From Muribaculaceae bacterium (GTDB lineage: Bacteria; Bacteroidota; Bacteroidia; Bacteroidales; Muribaculaceae), in NCBI GenBank assembly GCA_029056365.1, contig JAIDBM010000290.1, positions 1 to 11,195 on the forward strand: 11,195 nt of DNA, read 5' to 3'. A program made the translations under genes and the position numbers. The notes beneath the pieces were generated by a model. The model saw nothing but the letters and a program-made list of their open reading frames with translations. It had not been told where the DNA came from and made no database searches. Each line of letters opens with the position of its first letter. Within the stretch, counting starts at the first letter, position 1. Below are positions 6,515 through 11,195 of the stretch, in pieces.

Positions 6515-7845
6515 ATAAGAAATCCTTCTACGGTTTCCCGTTCCGGTATCGGTTGTCCGAGCCTTACCTGCACTATGCGGTTGTCGAAGGCCATGGGGTC
6601 GAAGCCGTCGGGCATGTTCTGGAGTTCTACCTTCAGATAGTTGTCGGTGAATCCGCCGCACGGATGCCCCTGACGTGGGTGTTCGAACAGCATCGGGCGC
6701 ACGGAGCCGGAGAACTGTGCGGTGAATTCGGTGAGCATGCGTTCGCTCACGGCCAGCATGTGGCGGGTGCGCCGGTGCTTTGTTTTTTCGTCGACTACAT
6801 GCGGAATCTCAAGGGCCCGTGTGCCGGGCCGTTCGGAATAGGTAAACACATGCAGACGGCTCAGCGGCAGCGACTCTATGAAGTCGCACGACTGTTCGAA
6901 GAATTCATCGGTTTCGCCTCTTGCACCCACTATCAGGTCTATGCCTATGAATGCGTGAGGCATTGCCTTGCGAACTTCCTCGATTTTGTGCCGGAACAGA
7001 GCTGTGTCGTAGCGCCGTCGCATCAGTCGCAGCACTTCGTCGGAACCGCTTTGCAGCGGAATGTGGAAGTGCGGCATGAAACGTTTCGAATCGGCCACGA
7101 ATTTTATGATGTCGTCGGTCAGCAGGTTAGGCTCAATCGAGGAAATCCGGTAGCGTTCTATGCCGTCCACTTCGTCAAGGGCGTGTACGAGGTCGGCGAA
7201 AGATTCACCGTTGGCGCGTCCGAAATCGCCTATGTTCACGCCGGTGATTACAATTTCCTTGCCGCCTTTGGCCGCCACATCGGCGGCCTGGGCCACCATC
7301 TCGTTGATTGTTCCCGATCTGGAACGTCCGCGTGCGGCCGGAATGGTACAGTAGCTGCACCAGTAGTCGCAGCCGTCCTGAACTTTCAGGAAATATCGGG
7401 TGCGGTCGCCGCATTCGCAGCTTGGAGTAAAGCGCCGGAAGTCGCGGGCCGGATCCACCGACAGTGTTTTTTCGCGCCGGTCGGTCCAGCTGTCGAGGAA
7501 GTCGCTTATCAGGTCTTTGCGGTCGGTGCCGGCCACGACAGCCACGCCCGGCAGAGCCGCTACTTCATCGGATTTGAGCTGGGCGTAGCAACCTGTAACG
7601 AGTATTGCGGAGTCCGGGAAACGGCGGTGGAACGAGCGTATTGTCTGTCGGCATTTTTTATCGGCGAGTTCGGTTACGCTGCAGGTGTTCACCACAATGA
7701 TGTCGGGAGTTTCGCCTGGTGTAATGCGGCGTATTCCTTTTTCGGCCAGTTGCCGTGCTATCGAGGATGTTTCGGAGAAGTTGAGTTTGCATCCGAATGT
7801 GTGGAACAATGCCGTGCGGTTGCCGAATGTATCGCGGTCAATCAT
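6511..7845 (-). CDS. mtaB: tRNA t6A37 methylthiotransferase MtaB
   Basis: A radical-SAM enzyme that converts t6A at position 37 of ANN-decoding tRNAs, including lysine tRNA, to ms2t6A. The 444-residue protein has the N-terminal methylthiotransferase domain with three cluster cysteines: C19 in TFGCKLN, C55 in NTCSVT and C86 in TGCYAQ. The radical-SAM motif CDYWCSYC follows (C159, C163, C166), with TGVNIGDFG (201-209) and HIPLQSGSD (261-269). A C-terminal TRAM-like RNA-binding region runs from about 378 to 440. TFGCKLN and the overall length favour MtaB over MiaB or RimO. The start overlaps the aminotransferase stop by 8 bases and the stop overlaps the acyltransferase start as ATGA, so it is translated within an envelope-sugar operon despite its unrelated role. 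Confidence 0.94.
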   Translation of the reverse strand: MIDRDTFGNRTALFHTFGCKLNFSETSSIARQLAEKGIRRITPGETPDIIVVNTCSVTELADKKCRQTIRSFHRRFPDSAILVTGCYAQLKSDEVAALPGVAVVAGTDRKDLISDFLDSWTDRREKTLSVDPARDFRRFTPSCECGDRTRYFLKVQDGCDYWCSYCTIPAARGRSRSGTINEMVAQAADVAAKGGKEIVITGVNIGDFGRANGESFADLVHALDEVDGIERYRISSIEPNLLTDDIIKFVADSKRFMPHFHIPLQSGSDEVLRLMRRRYDTALFRHKIEEVRKAMPHAFIGIDLIVGARGETDEFFEQSCDFIESLPLSRLHVFTYSERPGTRALEIPHVVDEKTKHRRTRHMLAVSERMLTEFTAQFSGSVRPMLFEHPRQGHPCGGFTDNYLKVELQNMPDGFDPMAFDNRIVQVRLGQPIPERETVEGFLI

Positions 7846-8953
7846 TAGAATATCGGTTGATTATCTTACAAATATCATGTGCGTCCCTCTCTGAAGTGCA
7901 GGCGGTTATTGGCAGGCTGAGCACCTGTCGGGCGAGTTGCTCGGCTATAGGCAGCGAAAGGCCGGCCAGCTGCGGATAGCATGGCTGCAGATGCGGGGGC
8001 ACGGGATAGTGTATCAGGGTTTCTACGCCGTTTTCGGCCAGATAGTTTCTGAAATGGTCGCGTCGGGCGGTCTTTATCACATACTGGTGCCATACGCAGT
8101 AGTCCGATTGTTCGAAAACAGGTTTTTCGATCAGCGGGTTTATGATTTCTGAATCGTATATCCGGGCTATGCTGCGTCGGTATGCGTTCACCTTGTCGGT
8201 ATGTGGCAGTTTGAGAGCCACCACAGCGGCCTGCAGCGGATCGATGCGGCAGTTCAGGCCCTGGTACAGGTTGTGGTAGGTATAGTCCGAGCCATAGTTC
8301 CGCAGTGCGGCTACCACCCGTGCCAGTTCCGGGTCGGAGGTGGTTACTGCGCCGGCATCGCCGATGGCACCGATGTTTTTGGTGGGATAGAAGCTGAATG
8401 CCGCGGCATGTCCTATAGCCCCGGCGGCACGGCCCTGTTCATCGCGTGCGCCTATGGCCTGGGCGGCATCTTCTATTACAAGGAGTCTGTGGCGGGCAGC
8501 GATGTCGAGCAGACGGTCGTCGGTGGCGATGCGTCCGTACAGATGTACAGGCATTATCGCCGCCGTGCGTGAAGTTATTGCCTCTTCAATCCGGCGGGAG
8601 TCGATGTTCATGGTGTCGCGCCGTGGTTCAACCGGCACCGGCACCAGGCCGCAGTCGCTAACCGCGAGCACACTTGCGATGTAGGTGTTCGAGGGTACAA
8701 TCACTTCGTCGCCCGCTTGTATGCGTCCGAGTTCGATGTATCCGCGCAGAATCAGACGCAGCGCATCGAGTCCGTTGCTCACGCCTATGGCGTGCCGTGC
8801 GCCCGTAAGCGCGGCCATTCCGGCTTCGAGTCGTTCCACTTCGGGTCCGCCTATATATCGTCCGCTGTCGGCCACACGGCAGAGAGCGTCTTTAATTTCC
8901 GCGCTGAATGGCGCGTTTATGGTTGCAAGGTCAAGAAATGTATATTTATTCAT
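7838..8953 (-). CDS. DegT/DnrJ/EryC1-family dTDP-sugar aminotransferase, FdtB/QdtB (3-amino) type
   Basis: A PLP-dependent transaminase that would move an amino group from glutamate to a keto-deoxyhexose linked to dTDP. The 371-residue protein has GVSNGLDALRLILRGY (57-72), GDEVIVPSNTYIAS (81-94), PVHLYG (135-140), EDAAQAIGA (161-169), the PLP lysine K192 in SFYPTKN, GDAGAVTT (198-205) and IHYPVPPH (314-321). These blocks resemble FdtB/QdtB, which act on dTDP-3-keto-6-deoxyhexose, more than 4-aminotransferases such as WecE or VioA. The familiar histidine in AAQAHGA is isoleucine (I167) here. The start overlaps rmlA by 8 bases (ATGAATAA). RmlB and RmlA upstream provide the 4-keto precursor. The 3,4-ketoisomerase needed for a 3-amino product is not in the window, so a 4-amino product remains possible. 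Confidence 0.87.
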   Translation of the reverse strand: MNKYTFLDLATINAPFSAEIKDALCRVADSGRYIGGPEVERLEAGMAALTGARHAIGVSNGLDALRLILRGYIELGRIQAGDEVIVPSNTYIASVLAVSDCGLVPVPVEPRRDTMNIDSRRIEEAITSRTAAIMPVHLYGRIATDDRLLDIAARHRLLVIEDAAQAIGARDEQGRAAGAIGHAAAFSFYPTKNIGAIGDAGAVTTSDPELARVVAALRNYGSDYTYHNLYQGLNCRIDPLQAAVVALKLPHTDKVNAYRRSIARIYDSEIINPLIEKPVFEQSDYCVWHQYVIKTARRDHFRNYLAENGVETLIHYPVPPHLQPCYPQLAGLSLPIAEQLARQVLSLPITACTSERDAHDICKIINRYSND

Positions 8954-9818
8954 TTGCCAGATTCATAAGATAGCGGCCGTAGTCGTTCGATAGCATGGGT
9001 TCGGCCAGGCGGCGCAACTGTTCGCGACCGATGAATCCCCGGCGGTAAGCCACCTCTTCGAGAGCGGCAATTTTCAGGCCTTGTCGTTTCTGTATCGCCT
9101 CCACAAAAGCCGAGGCTTCCATCAGAGAGTCGACAGTGCCGGTGTCGAGCCATGCGAATCCGCGGCCGAAACATTCCACATGCAGCCGACTCTGTTCCAT
9201 ATAGTGCTGGTTCACGGAGGTGATTTCCAGTTCACCCCGGGCCGACGGCTTTACACCGGCGGCTACATCCACCACATCGGCCGGATAGAAATACAGGCCC
9301 ACCACAGCCAGATTGCTTTCGGGAAATTCCGGTTTTTCTACAATGGATACCGCACGTCCGGCGGCATCGAGAGTCACCACTCCATAACGCCTTGGGTCGG
9401 TTACCGGGTATCCGAACACCACAGCCTCGCCACGTGCCACATGTTCTTTGGCCCGCATCATCATGCCGGTGAATCCTTGTCCGTAGAAGATATTGTCGCC
9501 CAGCACCAGGCAGGCGTCGTCGCCGTCGAGCCATTCGCGTGCTATCAGAAAGGCTTGGGCGAGGCCTTCGGGTCTCGGCTGTTCGGCGTAGCTGAAATTC
9601 ATGCCCAGGTCAGCCCCGCTGCCCAAGAGACGGCGGAAGCCAGGCAGGTCGTCGGGCGTGGATATTATAAGTACGTCGCGGATTCCGGCCAGCATCAGAG
9701 TCGACAGCGGATAGTATATCATCGGTTTGTCGTAAACCGGCACGAGCTGTTTCGACAGGCCGCGGGTTATGGGGTAGAGCCGGGTGCCGCTTCCGCCGGC
9801 GAGAATTATTCCTTTCAT
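8946..9818 (-). CDS. rmlA: Glucose-1-phosphate thymidylyltransferase
   Basis: Joins dTTP and glucose-1-phosphate to make dTDP-glucose with release of pyrophosphate, the first step to dTDP-deoxysugars. The 290-residue length is typical. The nucleotide-binding signature GGSGTRLYPIT (8-18) is followed by SKQLVPVYDKPM (22-33), the metal-binding LVLGDNIFYG (104-113, D108), the EKP motif (161-163), GELEITSVN (195-203) and WLDTGT (223-228, D226). The ATG at 9818 overlaps the rmlB stop (ATGA), and the gene ends within the start of the aminotransferase gene, placing it second in a coupled operon. Confidence 0.96.
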   Translation of the reverse strand: MKGIILAGGSGTRLYPITRGLSKQLVPVYDKPMIYYPLSTLMLAGIRDVLIISTPDDLPGFRRLLGSGADLGMNFSYAEQPRPEGLAQAFLIAREWLDGDDACLVLGDNIFYGQGFTGMMMRAKEHVARGEAVVFGYPVTDPRRYGVVTLDAAGRAVSIVEKPEFPESNLAVVGLYFYPADVVDVAAGVKPSARGELEITSVNQHYMEQSRLHVECFGRGFAWLDTGTVDSLMEASAFVEAIQKRQGLKIAALEEVAYRRGFIGREQLRRLAEPMLSNDYGRYLMNLANE

Positions 9819-10996
9819 CGTTCGGAGTACATTTTACGGTAATACATCTGATAGTCGCCTTCAACAATGTCGGTTACCCATTTGCGGTTGTCGAGATACC
9901 ATTTTACGGTCAGCGGCAAACCTTTTTCAAACGGGGTTCGCGGAGCCCAGCCGAGTTGCGAAGCGGTTTTCACGGGGTCGATGGCGTAGCGGGCGTCATG
10001 GCCGGGGCGGTCTTTGACAAATGAAATCAGACTGCGGTCGGGCATTTTTTGCGGGTCGGCGAGCAGGTTGCGGTATTTGCGGTCGTTCCGGCACAGTTCC
10101 GCCACCTGGTCGATAATCATCTCCACGATGTCGATGTTCTGTTTTTCGTTGAAGCCGCCTATGTTGTACACTTCGCCGGTTTGTCCGTTCAGCAGCACGG
10201 TGTCGATTGCCGCGCAGTGGTCGTCGACGTAAAGCCAGTCGCGTACGTTGCGGCCATCGCCGTATACCGGCAGGCGTTGGCCCTGCAGCACATTATTTAT
10301 AATAAGCGGAATAAGCTTTTCGGGAAACTGGTATGGGCCGTAGTTGTTGCTGCAGCGGGTTATCAGTGCGGGGAAGCCGTAGGTGTGCACATAGGCCAGC
10401 ACCAGCATGTCGGCCGAGGCTTTCGAAGCCGAGTAGGGCGACCGTGGTTTCAGTGGCGATTCTTCGGTGAAGAAGTCCGAGCCGTAGGCCGTGGACTGTT
10501 GTCGACCGCCGGCTGCCTCTCGAAGCTGTGAGGGTATTTCAAAGGTTCTGCCTTCGGGAATATCGCGTTCAAGCGAGCCGTACACTTCGTCGGTGCTTAC
10601 CTGCAGAAAGCGTTTGCCTTGCCGGAACCCGCCCTGCGGCAGTTGCCATGCCTGGCGACAGCAGTCCATTAGATTCTGGGTTCCGAGTACGTTTGTGCGC
10701 AGAAACACTCCGGGGTCATCTATCGAGCGGTCGACATGGCTTTCGGCTGCGAAGTTCACCACAAAGTCGGGGTCGAAATCGTGGATAATTCGCTTTACTG
10801 CGTCGGTGTCGCATATGTCGGCATGTATGAAGCGCACTTGCGGCAGCTGGAGTTCGCTGTGGAGCGACGACAGATTTCCCGCATAGGTGAGGGCGTCGAG
10901 CACGCATATTTCGGCGTCTGTGCCGTGGTTTTCGACTATGTATTTTATGAAGTTGGTGCCGATGAATCCGGCACCGCCGGTAACGAGGTATTTCAT
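9815..10996 (-). CDS. rmlB: dTDP-glucose 4,6-dehydratase
   Basis: Converts dTDP-glucose to dTDP-4-keto-6-deoxyglucose using bound NAD. This short-chain dehydrogenase-like enzyme of 393 residues begins with the NAD-binding GGAGFIG (7-13). It has AAESHVDRSI (83-92), the catalytic STDEVYG (134-140; T135, D136, E137), YSASK (188-192; Y188, K192), SNNYGPYQFPEKLIP (216-230) and VRDWLYVDDH (251-260). It is longer than the roughly 350-residue enterobacterial enzymes because of an extra loop between residues 141 and 176, similar to what I recall for Bacteroidetes homologues. An upstream in-frame GTG at 11032 would add 12 residues without homology, so the ATG at 10996 is chosen. It is the first gene of the operon. 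Confidence 0.96.
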   Translation of the reverse strand: MKYLVTGGAGFIGTNFIKYIVENHGTDAEICVLDALTYAGNLSSLHSELQLPQVRFIHADICDTDAVKRIIHDFDPDFVVNFAAESHVDRSIDDPGVFLRTNVLGTQNLMDCCRQAWQLPQGGFRQGKRFLQVSTDEVYGSLERDIPEGRTFEIPSQLREAAGGRQQSTAYGSDFFTEESPLKPRSPYSASKASADMLVLAYVHTYGFPALITRCSNNYGPYQFPEKLIPLIINNVLQGQRLPVYGDGRNVRDWLYVDDHCAAIDTVLLNGQTGEVYNIGGFNEKQNIDIVEMIIDQVAELCRNDRKYRNLLADPQKMPDRSLISFVKDRPGHDARYAIDPVKTASQLGWAPRTPFEKGLPLTVKWYLDNRKWVTDIVEGDYQMYYRKMYSER

Positions 10997-10997
10997 G

Positions 10998-11036
10998 CTA
11001 AGTCTGTTGGAATGCCGAGATGCGCGTAGCACGCAT
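10998..11036 (-). CDS. Possible 12-codon upstream ORF abutting rmlB
   Basis: An ATG at 11036 opens a short frame, MRATRISAFQQT, whose TAG stop lies one base before the rmlB ATG. Such close spacing could couple translation. A small hairpin (ATGCG/CGCAT, within 11020-11036) covers its start. It follows the predicted transcription start by only a few bases. With nothing to compare it to, it may be chance. Confidence 0.2.
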   Translation of the reverse strand: MRATRISAFQQT

Positions 11037-11047
11037 GGTTTATGATG

Positions 11048-11081
11048 CGAAGTTAGTGAAAAAACGCGATATAGATTTCAA
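11048..11081 (-). promoter_or_regulatory. Possible promoter of the rmlB operon
   Basis: On the minus strand TAACTTCG (11048-11055) differs from the -7 consensus TAnnTTTG by one base. The nearest -33 candidate is TTG at 11079-11081, which leaves a 23-base spacer and is therefore weak. The surrounding TAACTTYGCATCA is repeated almost exactly at the right edge of the window, which supports a promoter role. Transcription would start near 11040-11043, about 45 bases before rmlB. Confidence 0.45.
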
Positions 11082-11117
11082 TATAGTGTTTAAAATTTGT
11101 TTTGTGCGTGTACGGGC

Positions 11118-11149
11118 AAAAAAAAATTAACCGTCATCCCGACGATTAA
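11118..11149 (-). terminator. Intrinsic terminator ending the short leader or sRNA
   Basis: On the minus strand TTAATCGTC (11141-11149) pairs with GACGGTTAA (11127-11135) over nine positions with one G-U wobble, closing a five-base GGGAT loop. Nine Ts (11118-11126) follow directly. This is the most convincing intrinsic terminator in the window. It lies about 120 bases upstream of rmlB, so it either ends a separate small RNA or attenuates transcription entering the operon. Confidence 0.85.
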
Positions 11150-11154
11150 TCTTC

Positions 11155-11175
11155 TTACCTTAAATCTAATACCAT
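11155..11175 (-). CDS. Possible leader peptide of six codons
   Basis: The codons ATG GTA TTA GAT TTA AGG then TAA encode MVLDLR. It includes two TTA leucine codons and an AGG arginine codon, which look uncommon in the neighbouring GC-rich genes (not counted). The stop codon is five bases from the 5' arm of the terminator, so a ribosome paused there would cover the arm and prevent the hairpin. Translation is not shown, since the frame is short and lacks a visible ribosome-binding site. Confidence 0.3.
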   Translation of the reverse strand: MVLDLR

Positions 11176-11187
11176 GAAAAACTGATG

Positions 11188-11195
11188 CAAAGTTA
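11188..11195 (-). promoter_or_regulatory. Promoter -7 box at the right edge
   Basis: TAACTTTG on the minus strand exactly fits TAnnTTTG and is identical to the box of the tRNA-Lys promoter. The matching -33 box would lie outside the window, so the promoter cannot be fully checked. Confidence 0.5.

Larger units (their letters stand above)
11118..11182 (-). ncRNA. Short terminated transcript upstream of rmlB (sRNA or attenuator leader)
   Basis: A -7 promoter box at 11188-11195 and an intrinsic terminator at 11118-11149 together define a transcript of about 60-65 bases; the exact 5' end is estimated. The transcript carries a six-codon ORF (MVLDLR, 11155-11175) whose stop is five bases before the terminator stem. 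It may be a stand-alone small RNA, a ribosome-controlled attenuator for rmlB, or the tail of something beginning outside the window. Confidence 0.5.

Noticed and set aside
6515..6661. Upstream extension of the acyltransferase frame into mtaB
   Set aside because: The extra residues are arginine-rich shadow sequence of mtaB; the ATG at 6514 begins the membrane segment and makes the usual ATGA overlap.
6493..7848. A 451-codon open frame on the plus strand, exactly opposite mtaB
   Set aside because: The minus-strand frame has all MtaB cysteine motifs, while the plus-strand product is composition-biased and shows no recognisable motif. Long antisense frames are common opposite GC-rich genes.
9815..10996. 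Rhamnose biosynthesis (complete rml operon)
   Set aside because: Only rmlB and rmlA are present; an aminotransferase follows where rmlC and rmlD would be expected.
10997..11032. GTG start giving a 405-residue RmlB
   Set aside because: The 12 added residues lack homology, and the NAD-binding motif of RmlB normally starts within a few residues of the N-terminus, as it does from the ATG at 10996.
1..11195. CRISPR array, insertion sequence, phage or plasmid features
   Set aside because: No repeated spacer pattern, transposase, integrase or terminal inverted repeat was found on either strand.

Overview
The window is typical chromosomal DNA of a Bacteroidetes bacterium, most likely order Bacteroidales. 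Upstream regions carry the Bacteroidetes sigma-factor motif TAnnTTTG, with a TTG or TTTG box about 20 bases further upstream. There are no clear Shine-Dalgarno sequences. The tRNA does not encode its CCA end, and the proteins (single-chain Fe-S serine dehydratase, 309-residue MDH, RmlB with a lengthened middle) fit that group. The fairly GC-rich coding sequence would suit a gut family such as Muribaculaceae, but that is only a guess. Every supported gene lies on the minus strand, so the transcripts run from right to left. No mobile element, CRISPR array or integrase is seen.

Right half (4542-10996): six tightly packed genes in the order rmlB, rmlA, a FdtB/QdtB-type sugar aminotransferase, mtaB, an LpxL/HtrB-like acyltransferase and a GT2 glycosyltransferase. 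All five junctions overlap, three as ATGA and two by 8 bases, so this looks like one translationally coupled operon. The first two enzymes turn glucose-1-phosphate into dTDP-4-keto-6-deoxyglucose. The aminotransferase most resembles enzymes that act on the 3-keto isomer, which points to dTDP-3-amino-3,6-dideoxyhexose, but the 3,4-ketoisomerase that would be needed is absent here. The acyltransferase and glycosyltransferase suggest an outer-membrane glycolipid as the destination. MtaB, a tRNA methylthiotransferase, sits in the middle with no obvious pathway link.

Upstream of rmlB (10997-11195) there is no large gene but dense regulatory-looking sequence. At the right edge is a TAnnTTTG box, then a six-codon ORF whose stop lies five bases before a strong intrinsic terminator with nine Ts. 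This is either a small RNA or an attenuator. Closer to rmlB is a second promoter-like box and another short ORF that ends one base before the rmlB start.

Middle (3165-4448): one secreted, cysteine-free histidine acid phosphatase of the glucose-1-phosphatase (Agp) type. Left part: mdh and a thioredoxin-fold lipoprotein joined by an ATGA overlap and preceded by a good promoter, then a perfect 13-bp hairpin directly before sdaA (L-serine dehydratase). At the far left is tRNA-Lys(CUU) with its own promoter. No gene-free stretch exceeds about 200 bases.
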